DNA from: Streptomyces caelestis
GTDB taxonomy: Bacteria; Actinomycetota; Actinomycetes; Streptomycetales; Streptomycetaceae
Direction: 5' to 3'
Assembly (NCBI RefSeq): GCF_014205255.1
Contig: NZ_JACHNE010000001.1
Location: 3,906,001-3,970,000, forward strand
Length of the DNA: 64,000 nucleotides
A program made the translations under genes and the position numbers. Of this stretch, positions 41,688 through 50,852 are shown piece by piece. The notes under the pieces were generated by a model. That model made no database searches. It saw only the letters and a list, made by a program, of their open reading frames with translations, and was not told the DNA's origin. Position 1 is the first letter of the stretch, and the number at the start of each line of letters is the position of its first letter.

Positions 41688-44081
41688 ATGACGCATCTCG
41701 ACGCGGGCGCCCGGCCGAACTCCGCGCGGCCTGCGACGATCACCTCACGCGAGACCGGCCTGACCACGGCTCAGGTCGCCGAACGGGTGGAGCGCGGCCA
41801 GGTCAACGACGTGCCGGTGCGCAGCAGCCGCTCCACCGTCGACATCGTCCGCGCGAACGTCTTCACCCGCTTCAACGCGATCATCGGCGTGCTCTGGCTG
41901 ATCATGCTGGTCGTCGCGCCGATCCAGGACAGCCTGTTCGGCTTCGTGATCCTCGCCAACACCGGGATCGGGATCGTCCAGGAGTGGCGGGCGAAGAAGA
42001 CGCTGGACTCGCTCGCGCTGATCGGCGAGGTGCGCCCCACCGTCCGCCGGGACGGGGCCTCCGGCCAGGTCAGCACCTCCGAGATCGTCCTCGACGACCT
42101 GATCGAGATCGGGCCCGGCGACAAGGTCGTCGTCGACGGGGTCTGCGTCGAGGCCGACGGTCTCGAGATCGACGAGTCGCTGCTCACCGGCGAGGCGGAC
42201 CCGGTCGTCAAGCGCCCCGGCGACCAGGTGATGTCGGGCAGCTTCGTGGTCGCGGGCGGCGGGGCCTTCCAGGCCACGAAGGTCGGGCGCGAGGCGTACG
42301 CCGCGCAGCTGGCGGAGGAGGCGTCCCGGTTCACCCTCGTCCACTCCGAGCTGCGCTCCGGCATCTCCACGATCCTCAAGTACGTCACGTGGATGATGGT
42401 CCCGACCGCGATCGGCCTGATCATCAGCCAGCTGGTCGTGAAGGACAGCGCCTTCAAGGACTCCGTCGCGCGGACGGTCGGCGGCATCGTCCCGATGGTC
42501 CCGGAGGGGCTGGTCCTGCTCACCTCGGTCGCCTTCGCCATCGGCGTCATCCGGCTGGGCCGCAAGCAGTGCCTGGTGCAGGAGCTGCCCGCGATCGAGG
42601 GGCTGGCCCGGGTCGACACCGTCTGCCTCGACAAGACCGGCACCCTCACCGAGGGCGGCATGGACGTCACCGAGCTGCGGCCCCTGCAGGGCGCCGACGA
42701 GCCGCACGTACGCCAGGTGCTCGGCGCCCTCGGCGCGTCGGATCCCCGGCCGAACACCTCTCTCAAGGCGATCATCGACGCCTGCCCGGCCGTCGAGGAC
42801 TGGCGCTGCACCCAGGCGCTGCCGTTCTCCTCCGCCCGCAAGTACAGCGGCGCCGCGTTCGTCGAGACCGGCGGGGAGAGCAGCACCTGGCTGCTCGGGG
42901 CGCCGGACGTGCTGCTGCCCGACGACGACCCGGCCCTCGCCGAGACCGAGCGGCTGAACGAGCAGGGCCTGCGGGTGCTGCTGCTCGCCCGGGTCGACCG
43001 GGATCTCGACGACCCGGAGGTGGCCGAGGGAGCGAAGTCCACCGCGCTGGTGGTCCTGGAACAGCGGCTGCGGCCGGACGCGGCGGACACCCTGCGCTAC
43101 TTCGAGGACCAGAACGTGGCCGCCAAGGTCATCTCCGGCGACAACGCGGTGTCGGTCGGCGCGGTCGCGTCGAAGCTGGGGCTGTCCGGCACCACCGTGG
43201 ACGCGCGGCGGCTGCCCGCCGAGCAGGAGGGGATGGCGCGGGCCCTCGACGACGGCACGGTGTTCGGGCGGGTCACCCCGCAGCAGAAGCGGAACATGGT
43301 GGGCGCGCTGCAGTCCCGCGGGCACACGGTCGCGATGACGGGCGACGGCGTGAACGACGTCCTCGCCCTGAAGGACGCCGACATCGGCGTCGCGATGGGC
43401 TCCGGGTCGGAGGCGACCCGGGCGGTCGCGCAGATCGTGCTGCTGAACAACAGCTTCGCGACGCTGCCGTCGGTGGTGGCGGAGGGCCGCCGGGTCATCG
43501 GCAACATCACGCGCGTCGCGACGCTGTTCCTCGTCAAGACGGTCTACTCGGTGCTGCTGGCGATCCTGGTGGTCTGCTCGCAGGTCGAGTACCCGTTCCT
43601 GCCGCGCCACCTGACGCTGCTGTCGACCCTGACGATCGGCGTCCCGGCTTTCTTCCTCGCGCTCGCGCCCAACAAGGAGCGCGCGAAGCCGAACTTCGTG
43701 CGGCGGGTGATGCGGTACGCGATCCCGGGCGGGGTGCTGGCCGCGGTGGCGACCTTCGCGACCTACCTGATCGCCCGGCAGCACTACACGGGCGCGGACG
43801 CGCTGGCCGCGGAGACCAGCGCCGCGACGCTCACGCTGTTCCTCATCTCGATGTGGGTCCTGGCGATCATCGCCCGCCCCTACACCTGGTGGCGCGTCGC
43901 CCTGGTGGCGACGATGGCCGGGGCCTTCGTGCTGGTGCTCGTCGTGCCGTGGCTCCAGGACTTCTTCGCGCTGAAGCTGGTCGGCGTGACGATGCCGTGG
44001 CTGGCGGTCGGTATCGCGGTGGTGGCGGCGGCCACCCTGGAGCTGACGTGGAGGGTGGTGGACCGCCGCTTCCCGGCCTAG
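41688..44081 (+). CDS. P-type cation ATPase, CtpE-like
   Basis: 797-aa pump from ATG 41688, the same length as mycobacterial CtpE, a calcium transporter. The actuator loop reads LTGEADPV (Thr167-Ala170, with Ala where most P-type pumps have Ser). The membrane helix has PMVPEGLVLL, the phosphorylation site is DKTGTLTE (Asp315), and the hinge is MTGDGVNDVLALKDADIGVAMGSG. No N-terminal heavy-metal domain is present. Calcium or another divalent cation is the likely substrate by family resemblance. Confidence 0.9.
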   Translation: MTHLDAGARPNSARPATITSRETGLTTAQVAERVERGQVNDVPVRSSRSTVDIVRANVFTRFNAIIGVLWLIMLVVAPIQDSLFGFVILANTGIGIVQEWRAKKTLDSLALIGEVRPTVRRDGASGQVSTSEIVLDDLIEIGPGDKVVVDGVCVEADGLEIDESLLTGEADPVVKRPGDQVMSGSFVVAGGGAFQATKVGREAYAAQLAEEASRFTLVHSELRSGISTILKYVTWMMVPTAIGLIISQLVVKDSAFKDSVARTVGGIVPMVPEGLVLLTSVAFAIGVIRLGRKQCLVQELPAIEGLARVDTVCLDKTGTLTEGGMDVTELRPLQGADEPHVRQVLGALGASDPRPNTSLKAIIDACPAVEDWRCTQALPFSSARKYSGAAFVETGGESSTWLLGAPDVLLPDDDPALAETERLNEQGLRVLLLARVDRDLDDPEVAEGAKSTALVVLEQRLRPDAADTLRYFEDQNVAAKVISGDNAVSVGAVASKLGLSGTTVDARRLPAEQEGMARALDDGTVFGRVTPQQKRNMVGALQSRGHTVAMTGDGVNDVLALKDADIGVAMGSGSEATRAVAQIVLLNNSFATLPSVVAEGRRVIGNITRVATLFLVKTVYSVLLAILVVCSQVEYPFLPRHLTLLSTLTIGVPAFFLALAPNKERAKPNFVRRVMRYAIPGGVLAAVATFATYLIARQHYTGADALAAETSAATLTLFLISMWVLAIIARPYTWWRVALVATMAGAFVLVLVVPWLQDFFALKLVGVTMPWLAVGIAVVAAATLELTWRVVDRRFPA

Positions 44082-44105
44082 GCCTGTCCCAGGATTTGGC
44101 CGCGG

Positions 44106-44963
44106 TTACCTGACGTCGACGTAGTCACCCGTGGCGTTGACCGCCGGGGTCGTCGTGGTGCCCGCGAAGCTGAAGCGCCAGTAGCCGTCGTACGTCGCGG
44201 TGGTGGTGGCCTTCAGGTTGCCGTACTGGTCGGAGTACACCGTCTTGACCGTGGTGTACGTGCTGGTGCCGGCCTTGCGGAACTGGAGCTTGACCGGCTG
44301 GTTGGTGTAGCCGTGGTAGGCGTTGTCCTCCCAGTTGGCGCGGGAGAGCTTGCCGGTGGACGTGATGGTCTTGCCCTTGTAGACGGGCTCGGGGCCGGCG
44401 TTGACGGTCAGCTTGGAGTAGCGCTGCACCTTGGTGCTGCCCAGGCCGCCCTGCGTCTTCTCGTCGCCGTTGCTGGTGACGGCGAGCGCGCCGGCGCCCC
44501 AGGTGCCGGCGTCGGAGTTCCACAGATCGCCGTCGGCCGGGCGGATGTTGATGACGCCCTTGCAGTTGAGGACGGTCGACGAGGCGGCGGTGCAGGTGGC
44601 CGGGTCGTCGCTGATGAGGACGTTGTCCGCGGTGTCCATCGAGGAGCCGTGGTAGATCAGCGGGCCGGTGGCGAAGTTGTCGGAGCTGGTGTCGAGGTCC
44701 GCGGCGTGGGTCACGGTGTAGGTGACGGGGACGCTGACCACGTTCGTGGTGCCGACGACGATGTTCTTGCCGCTGTTGACCTTCATGTCGGAGAAGGTGA
44801 CGTCGAGGGTCGACGTGGTGGTGCTGCCCGACTCGGCGCCGGACGCGGCGGAGCCGAAGGCCGCCTTGCCGGAGGGAGCGTCGGCGGCCTGCGCGGCCGG
44901 AACGACGAGGGCGGAAAGGGCCAGGGCGCCGGTGACGGCGGCCACGGTGGCTCGGATGTGCAT
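44106..44963 (-). CDS. Secreted protein of unknown function, paralog A
   Basis: 285-aa product from ATG 44963 with a clear signal peptide (residues 1-26, AAQAA). The mature protein has an N-terminal domain (LDVTFSDMKVNSGKNIVVGTTNVVSVPVTYTVTH) with a CTAASS...LNCKG disulfide candidate. The C-terminal Ig-like part is SKLTVNAGPEPVYKGKTITSTGKLSRANW...PVKLQFRKAGTSTYTTVKTV. It is clearly homologous to the next gene (45184-46092) over its whole length. Two Cys are retained in both. No enzyme motif seen. Confidence 0.8.
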   Translation of the reverse strand: MHIRATVAAVTGALALSALVVPAAQAADAPSGKAAFGSAASGAESGSTTTSTLDVTFSDMKVNSGKNIVVGTTNVVSVPVTYTVTHAADLDTSSDNFATGPLIYHGSSMDTADNVLISDDPATCTAASSTVLNCKGVINIRPADGDLWNSDAGTWGAGALAVTSNGDEKTQGGLGSTKVQRYSKLTVNAGPEPVYKGKTITSTGKLSRANWEDNAYHGYTNQPVKLQFRKAGTSTYTTVKTVYSDQYGNLKATTTATYDGYWRFSFAGTTTTPAVNATGDYVDVR

Positions 44964-44991
44964 GTGTTCCCCAGGGGGAGAAGTGATCTAG

Positions 44992-45005
44992 GAGTCTGTT
45001 GACTC
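44992..45005. promoter_or_regulatory. Shared GAGTCTGTTGACTC element before paralog A
   Basis: GAGTC-TGTT-GACTC lies 29 bp upstream of the start codon. The same 14 bp occur before paralog B (46157-46170), embedded in longer common sequence that includes GATCAGAT and TTGTACGGCG. It could be an operator or a 5' UTR hairpin. Confidence 0.65.
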
Positions 45006-45183
45006 ACGCGATCAGATCCACGAGCCCCGGGTGGGGTTGTACGGCGGGTTGCGGATTTTGCCGCGGCATCCGCGACGTTTGGCACGCGCGTGAAGGAACC
45101 CGCCTCCCGGTAAAGAACTCGCCGCCGGCCCGGGAAGAACCCGGGACCGGCGGCGCGCCGTGAGAACGGTGCTGGTGTCAGCG

Positions 45184-46092
45184 TCAGTTCACGTCGACGA
45201 AGTCACCCGTGGCGTTGACCGCCGGGGTGGTCGTCGTACCCGCGAAGGAGTAGCGGAAGTAGCCGTCGGTGGAGGCGGTGACGGTGGTCTTCAGCTCGCC
45301 CGTGGAGTTCGACTTGATGGTCTTCAGCGTGGTGTAGGTGTCGGAGCCCTTCTTGCGGAACTGGAGCTTCACCGACTGGTTGGTGTAGCCGTGGTACTTG
45401 TTGTCGTCCCAGTTGGCGCGGGAGAGCTTGCCGGTGACGGTGATGGTCTTGCCCTTCTTCACCGGCTCGGGCGAGGCGTTGACCGTCAGCTTCGAGTAGC
45501 GCTGCAGCTTGAAGGAGTTGGTCGGGTCCGTCACCGCGACACCGACGTTGTCCAGGTTCGGGTTCTCCGGGTCCTCGCCGTTGAACGCGACCGCGAAGCC
45601 CGCGGCCTTCCAGGAGCCGGCGTCCTCGTTCAGCAGCGCGTACGGGTGGATCTCGACGGTGGCCTTGCAGTTGGCGACGGTCGCGGAGGAGTCCGTGCAG
45701 CTCGCGTCGTCGCTGTCGAAGTAGAAGATCGACTCCTCGAACGAGGCACCGCGGTACAGCTCGATGCCCGCGAAGAAGTCGGCCGCGTGGATGTCGACGT
45801 CCGTGCCGTGCGTCAGCTTGAAGGTGACGGGCACCTTCACCAGGTTGGTGGTGCCGACGGCGATGTTCTTGCCGTTGTTGACCTTGACGGAGGAGAAGGT
45901 CGCGTTCATGGCGTAGGGCGTGCCGTCCGCGGCGGCGGCGAAGGCCGACCGGCCGGAGTCGGCGTGGGCGACCTCGCTCGCGGCGGCGATCTCCGCGGGA
46001 ACCTTCGGCTCGGCGGCCTGCGCGGCCGGCACGGCGAAGGCGGAAAGGGCCAGGGCGCCGGTGACGGCGGCCACAGTGGCTCGGATACGCAT
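45184..46092 (-). CDS. Secreted protein of unknown function, paralog B
   Basis: 302-aa product from ATG 46092 with a signal peptide nearly identical to paralog A (IRATVAAVTGALALSA). The domain plan is the same: ATFSSVKVNNGKNIAVGTTNLVKVPVTFKLTH, CTDSS...VANCKA, then SKLTVNASPEPVKKGKTITVTGKLSRANW and FAGTTTTPAVNATGDFVDVN. It differs in an acidic insert (NEDAGSW...GEDPENPNLDN). The C-terminal GKTITVTGKL domain is a module seen in many Streptomyces exported proteins. No known function. Confidence 0.8.
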   Translation of the reverse strand: MRIRATVAAVTGALALSAFAVPAAQAAEPKVPAEIAAASEVAHADSGRSAFAAAADGTPYAMNATFSSVKVNNGKNIAVGTTNLVKVPVTFKLTHGTDVDIHAADFFAGIELYRGASFEESIFYFDSDDASCTDSSATVANCKATVEIHPYALLNEDAGSWKAAGFAVAFNGEDPENPNLDNVGVAVTDPTNSFKLQRYSKLTVNASPEPVKKGKTITVTGKLSRANWDDNKYHGYTNQSVKLQFRKKGSDTYTTLKTIKSNSTGELKTTVTASTDGYFRYSFAGTTTTPAVNATGDFVDVN

Positions 46093-46156
46093 GCGTTCTC
46101 CAGGTGGAGAGGGGCCCCGGCGCTCGTCGTCGGCTCCTGGGGCCCAAGTGATCGTG

Positions 46157-46170
46157 GAGTCTGTTGACTC
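46157..46170. promoter_or_regulatory. Shared GAGTCTGTTGACTC element before paralog B
   Basis: The same GAGTCTGTTGACTC as at 44992-45005, here 65 bp upstream of the start and followed by ACGTGATCAGAT. The differing distance from the start codon (29 against 65 bp) favours a promoter-linked site over a translational signal. Confidence 0.65.
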
Positions 46171-46279
46171 ACGTGATCAGATTCGCGAGAAGGGCACTTG
46201 GTTGTACGGCGAGTGAAAAATTTGTGCGGAAGTTTTCACCGGACGGCCGAAACGGGGCGAAGGCCACCGCCCGCGCCCC

Positions 46280-49200
46280 TCAGTCGAACCACCGATCCCG
46301 CGCCAGCTCCTCCGTCCGCGAGGGATCCTCCAGCAGCGCCGCCACCTCGAACCGCCGCGGCCACTGCCCGGCCGCCCAGGCGAGCCCGGCCGCCACGCCC
46401 TCCAGCGTCGAGGCGTGCAGGACACCGTCGTTCGTCAGCCGCCAGTCGATCTCCACGCCGTCGACGACGAGTTCCTCGTGCTCGATGTACGAGGAAGGGG
46501 TGCGCGGGCCCAGCAGCACCCGCACCGACTCCGGGACGTCGTGCTCGGTGCCCTCCGAGTCCACCTCGCCGGTGACGGACTCGCTCAGGCGCCGCACCTG
46601 GAAGAGTTCGGCCAGGTCGGCGGCCCGGGACGGGCGGACCGGCAGCAGGGGGACGCCTTCCGTGAAGGGCAGCAGGTCCGGCGAGTCGCACACCACGGCG
46701 TCGGCGGCGTCCACGACCTCCATCCGGCCGTCGATGACGGCACGCAGCTCGTCCGGCAGGGTCACCTGCTCCGGGTCCAGTTCGGCCAGGGCCCCGTACA
46801 GCGCGTGCAGTTGGGCGTCCGTCACCTCGCGCTCCGGGTCGGCCAGCCGGTCGAGGAGTTCGGCGGCGCCGCCGGGCTCGTCCAGCAGCGCGGCGACGGA
46901 CGTCCGTACGCCCAGCGCCCGCAGCACCTGCTCGTCCTCGAAGCCGGTCGCGTCGGCCTCCTCGTACAGACCCCGCAGGAGCGGGTCGCCACCGGCGGCA
47001 CGCAGGCCCGCGGGGCGGCGGCCGTCGAGGACCGGGTTCCCGCGCAGCCACCACGCCGTGTACGGCCGTACGACCTCGTGCGTGCCGTCCGGCAGCAGGA
47101 CGCGCACGGGCTGGACGATCGCGTCCCGCAGGGGCGGCTGCGACAGCAGGGACAGGGCCTGCGCCCACTTGTCCTCGTCGACCAGATCCAGGTCCCGTAC
47201 GGCGACGATCTCGGTGGCGACCGGCGGCACCGGGCTGTCCGGGAAACGGTCGAGGATGTCCTCCGCCCACACGTCGATCGCGTCCAGCAGGCCCGGGTCG
47301 TCGGGCTCGGCGAAGTCGCCCTCGCGCGGCTCCAGTTCGTCGGGGTCGAGGACGACGTCGGTGGCACGGACGAGCGCGAAGCTCACCAGCACCCCGCAGG
47401 CCGCCAGCGGCTGCTCGCCCCATTTGGCAGCCAGCTCGGCGTCCACCGCGGCCAGTTCACCCTCGCGCATGACCTGGGCGAACGGGCCGCCGGGGAAGGC
47501 GAGTTCGCAGGCCGGAGCCGGTTCGCCGTCCTCGTCGGGCAGGGCGAGCGCGCCCAGCCAGGGCTCGTCACCGGGCTCCAGACCGGCGTCCCGCACCAAC
47601 GCGAGCACGGTGTCGGCCAGTTCCTCCGCGTCGAGGGTGTCCTCCTCCCACAGCGCGCCGCCCTCGTCGTCCAGCGACGCGGCGACGGCGGCCCTGACCT
47701 GCGGGGTGGTGAGCACGGCACGGGGGGTCGCGGGCAGGGCGCCCAGCTTCTCCAGGATCGGGTGCGCGGCGTCCGGATGGGCGACCTTCAGTCCGAGCCG
47801 GGCCAGGGTCTCCGGGTCGATGCCGGTGGCGTCGGGGCTGGGCAGCAGGACCTGCCGGGGGCCGATCGTCGTACGGCCGTCCGCGAGGGGTACCGGCAGG
47901 CCCGACAGCCGGTCCGGGTCGACCCCGGCCAGGCTGTCGTAGAGCCGCCGCCACCAGCCGGGGTCCTTCTCCAGCCCGGCCAGCCGGTCGATCGCGTCGG
48001 TCAGCGGCACCCGGGCGACGCCCAGGGTGCGCAGCTCCGCGCGGCGTTCGAGCCCGGCGGGCAGCAGGGTGGGCAGCACCTCGGCGAGCACCCGCACCGT
48101 GTCCGTGCCCGCGCCCTCGACGACCTCGGCGTCCCGGGGCCGCAGCGACTCGGGCAGGTCCTCGTCGTCGTGCCCGCGGGGCTCGACGGCGGGCGGCAGG
48201 AAGGAGGTGCGCGGCAGCCGCTCCAGGATCGCCCGGCGCAACCCGCCGTCCAGCTCGCCCTTGCCGAGCGGCCCGGGCACGAGGCCGATCAGACCGGCCG
48301 TCACCGGCCGCCATGAGCCGAGGAGTTCGGCGTAGGAGTCGGCCGCGCGCTCGATCAGGAAGTCGGTCAGCGGGCCGGGGGCGGCGTGCCGGCGGGTGGA
48401 GTCCAGCGGGAACGAGGCGATGAGCAGGGCGGGCACGCCGAGCGGCTCGTCGCTGGGCGTGGGGGCGTGCACGACCGGGCTGGTGCGGGGCCGGGCCGGG
48501 CTGCCGTCGGAGTCCACGGGCACGGCCCAGGTGACCGACCAGTGCGGGCGCAGCCGCTCCTCGACGGGCCGGTCGATGAGCAGCTCGGGGGTGAGGTTGC
48601 CGTGGGCGGCGGCAGTGCGCCAGTACGTGACGCCGTCACCGGAGTCGTCGATGACGGTGAAGGGACCGTCGGTGCGGCGGGAGATCGTCCGGGGGCTCTC
48701 GCCGTTGATCTCGACGACGACCTCTTCGAGGCCGGCGAGAGTGAGCAGCAGCGCGTCGTCGACCGCCCGCAACAGCCGTTCGGCGAGGTCGGCGGCGGGG
48801 GTGTCGCGCAGCGGGAGGATGACGGCGGTGTCGTACGGGTCGGGGGCGGTGCCCTCGGCGGCGAACGGCAGCCGCAGCAGCGGTACGTGACCGTCGCGCC
48901 GCCGGATCTCGTCCCCGAGGCCGGGGCTGTGCCGGGCGGTGTCGGCGGCCAGTTCCCGGGCCTCGGCGAGGGACCAGCGGACACCGCCGTGCCGGCCGAC
49001 GACGGCGGGCTCGTCGGTGACGGCGAGGACGGCGGCGAACCCGACGCCGAACCGCCCGACGGCCTGCTCGGTCTCCCGCTTCGCCGACGCGCGCAGGGTG
49101 GACAGCGACTCGACCCCGGCCGCGTCCAGCGGCGCCCCGGTGTTGGCGGCGACGAGCACACCGTCACGGAGGGTGAGCCGCAGCCGCCCCGGCACCCCGG

Positions 49201-49408
49201 CCCGGGCGGCGGCGTCGGCGGCGTTCTGCGCGAGCTCGACGACGAGCCGGTCCCGGTAGCCGCCGAGGACGAGGTCCTCCTCGGCGTTGGCGTCCTCGCG
49301 GAACCGGGCGGGGCTGGTGGCCCAGGCATCGATGACGCCACGCCGCAGACGTGCCGTACCGAACGGGTCGGCACCCTCGGCGGCGGGCCGCACGAACTTG
49401 CTGCTCAC
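46280..49408 (-). CDS. Sacsin/Hsp90-like GHKL ATPase-domain protein
   Basis: 1042-aa protein from GTG 49408 with GAGGAGAAGGA upstream; the open frame continues upstream without similarity. The N-terminal 200 residues form a GHKL ATPase: ELAQNAADAAARAG (N-box), GVLVAANTGAPLD (G1) and GRFGVGFAAVLAVTDEPAV (G2), as in sacsin and Hsp90. The remaining 800 residues are acidic, with no recognised domain. Likely an ATP-dependent chaperone or remodelling factor, cytoplasmic. It lies alone between the secreted paralogs and a debris-containing gap; the substrate is unknown. Confidence 0.82.
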   Translation of the reverse strand: MSSKFVRPAAEGADPFGTARLRRGVIDAWATSPARFREDANAEEDLVLGGYRDRLVVELAQNAADAAARAGVPGRLRLTLRDGVLVAANTGAPLDAAGVESLSTLRASAKRETEQAVGRFGVGFAAVLAVTDEPAVVGRHGGVRWSLAEARELAADTARHSPGLGDEIRRRDGHVPLLRLPFAAEGTAPDPYDTAVILPLRDTPAADLAERLLRAVDDALLLTLAGLEEVVVEINGESPRTISRRTDGPFTVIDDSGDGVTYWRTAAAHGNLTPELLIDRPVEERLRPHWSVTWAVPVDSDGSPARPRTSPVVHAPTPSDEPLGVPALLIASFPLDSTRRHAAPGPLTDFLIERAADSYAELLGSWRPVTAGLIGLVPGPLGKGELDGGLRRAILERLPRTSFLPPAVEPRGHDDEDLPESLRPRDAEVVEGAGTDTVRVLAEVLPTLLPAGLERRAELRTLGVARVPLTDAIDRLAGLEKDPGWWRRLYDSLAGVDPDRLSGLPVPLADGRTTIGPRQVLLPSPDATGIDPETLARLGLKVAHPDAAHPILEKLGALPATPRAVLTTPQVRAAVAASLDDEGGALWEEDTLDAEELADTVLALVRDAGLEPGDEPWLGALALPDEDGEPAPACELAFPGGPFAQVMREGELAAVDAELAAKWGEQPLAACGVLVSFALVRATDVVLDPDELEPREGDFAEPDDPGLLDAIDVWAEDILDRFPDSPVPPVATEIVAVRDLDLVDEDKWAQALSLLSQPPLRDAIVQPVRVLLPDGTHEVVRPYTAWWLRGNPVLDGRRPAGLRAAGGDPLLRGLYEEADATGFEDEQVLRALGVRTSVAALLDEPGGAAELLDRLADPEREVTDAQLHALYGALAELDPEQVTLPDELRAVIDGRMEVVDAADAVVCDSPDLLPFTEGVPLLPVRPSRAADLAELFQVRRLSESVTGEVDSEGTEHDVPESVRVLLGPRTPSSYIEHEELVVDGVEIDWRLTNDGVLHASTLEGVAAGLAWAAGQWPRRFEVAALLEDPSRTEELARDRWFD

Positions 49409-49482
49409 GTTCCTTCTCCTCATCGACGAGAGGACGAAGGTACCGCCTGCGGAGCGGGGGTGCGCGCGCCGTCCGGCTCCGG

Positions 49483-49560
49483 TCAGCTCCCGGACGCGAA
49501 CGTCACGAAATCCACCCATGCGGCGGGAGCGACGGCGAGCCGGGGGCCTTGGGTGTGCTG
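49483..49560 (-). pseudogene. C-terminal fragment of a DUF397 gene
   Basis: The minus-strand frame ending at 49483 reads QGPRLAVAPAAWVDFVTFAS, the conserved end of DUF397 proteins, which are small regulators usually paired with an XRE gene. Upstream of about 49560 the similarity stops and a different gene remnant (plus strand) begins, so an insertion or deletion removed the rest. Confidence 0.55.
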
Positions 49561-49904
49561 GCAGTGACAACCGTCCTGCGGGACACACCGCATCCCATCA
49601 CCGACCCGATCGTCGAACTCATCGCACAAGGCCTGGGCAAGCACCCGGCCGCGGAACAGTGGAGGAACCTGGTGGCTGTGGACCTCTCCTTCTACAAGTC
49701 GTACATCTCGGAAGAAATCCGCGACGAAGGCCGTAGAGAGCGTGCGGCCAAAGACGTGCTGACCGTCCTGAAAGCGCGCGGCATCCACGTCCCCACCAGG
49801 TCCGCGAGCGAATCACCAACTGCGACGACCCCGAAATCCTGGACCAGTGGCTCATCCGCGCCGCCACCGCCCCGACTGCCGAAGAGATCTTCGGGGACGA
49901 ATAG
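49555..49904 (+). pseudogene. Frameshifted remnant of a conserved hypothetical gene
   Basis: From about 49555 one frame reads DPIVELIAQGLGKHPAAEQWRN and EEIRDEGRRERAAKDVLTVLKARGIHVP; after one missing base near 49798 another frame continues QVRERITNCDDPEILDQWLIRAATAPTAEEIFGDE to TAG 49902-49904. Both halves match the end of a Streptomyces hypothetical family often near transposons. The N-terminus is missing. Start and original function cannot be set. Confidence 0.6.
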
Positions 49905-49937
49905 TCCGAGTCGTTCGACGGCCGGGCGCGGACACGG

Positions 49938-50852
49938 CTACGAGTGTCCCAGCTCCTCCGTGTCCTCGTCCGCCGTCACCGGCACCGAGCCCGAGTCCGA
50001 GGCCGGGCGCAGCGGGAACGGGTCCACGCGGGTCTCGTCGATGACCGGCGGAGCCGGCTGCGGCGGCTTCGGCATGACCGCGGCCTCGGAGTGCCCGCCG
50101 CAGCCGTAGGCCAGGGAGACGACGCGGCCGTCGGCCGGGGAGAACTCGTTGGCGCACACACCGAAGGCCTGGCCCAGGGAACCGCCGATACGGACCAGGA
50201 AGCCGCAGCTCACGCAGGCGGCGGGGGCCGCCTGCGCCATCGGGGTCTTGGGACCGAAGGCTTCCTCCCAGCGGTCGGCGGCGATGTGCAGGCCGTAGCG
50301 GGACAGCACCCGGGCACGGCGCACGCCGAGTTCCTCGGCCACCGCCGCGATCGAACCGCGGGCGGGGACGGCCAGGGGCCCAGCCGTGACCTCCGCGTCC
50401 TCGGCCTCCGCCAGGGCGGCCATGTCCTCGGAGACGACGGAGTTCGGCGGCGGCTCGTCCTCGCCGGTCCAGCCGGGCTCCAGACGCAGGTCCTCCGCGT
50501 CGGTGGGCAGCAGGTCGCCCGGACCCATGTCGCCGGGGCGCAGCCGCTCGCTCCACGGCACCCACTCGGGCGCCAGCACCGCGTCCGGGCCGGGCAGCAG
50601 CACCGCCTCGTCCACCGTGACGATCTTCGCCCGGGACGCCCGGGCCACCGTCACGGCCCAGCGCCAGCCCCGGTACCCGAGCTCCTTGCACTCGAAGAAG
50701 TGCGTGACAACGCGATCCCCTTCGGAGACCAGCCCCGCGTGCTCGCCGACGATGCCGGGTGCCGCGGCCTCCTCGGCTGCGGCGCGTGCGAGGTCGACGG
50801 CCTCGGCGCACAGACGGTCAGGGGTGCGGCTTCGCGTTGTCGCTGCGCTCAC
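49938..50852 (-). CDS. DUF3027 protein
   Basis: 304-aa product from GTG 50852. HFFECKELGYRGWRWAVTVARASRAKIVTVDEAVLLPGPDAVLAPEWVPWSERLRPGDMGPGDLLPT is the DUF3027 core of actinobacteria. The C-terminal half has RARVLSRYGLHIAADRWEEAFGP and two Cys pairs (CVSCGF, ANEFSP...YGCGGHSE) that may bind zinc. Conserved beside the MFS and DUF2771 genes in Streptomyces. Function unknown. Confidence 0.88.
   Translation of the reverse strand: MSAATTRSRTPDRLCAEAVDLARAAAEEAAAPGIVGEHAGLVSEGDRVVTHFFECKELGYRGWRWAVTVARASRAKIVTVDEAVLLPGPDAVLAPEWVPWSERLRPGDMGPGDLLPTDAEDLRLEPGWTGEDEPPPNSVVSEDMAALAEAEDAEVTAGPLAVPARGSIAAVAEELGVRRARVLSRYGLHIAADRWEEAFGPKTPMAQAAPAACVSCGFLVRIGGSLGQAFGVCANEFSPADGRVVSLAYGCGGHSEAAVMPKPPQPAPPVIDETRVDPFPLRPASDSGSVPVTADEDTEELGHS

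Noticed and set aside
41745..43784. 679-aa minus-strand frame opposite the P-type ATPase
   Set aside because: Asp/Arg/Gly/His-rich low-information translation, a usual antisense artefact in high-GC genes.
41261..44113. 950-aa plus-strand frame across the methyltransferase and P-type ATPase
   Set aside because: It is the wrong frame; all P-type ATPase motifs are in the 41688-44081 frame.
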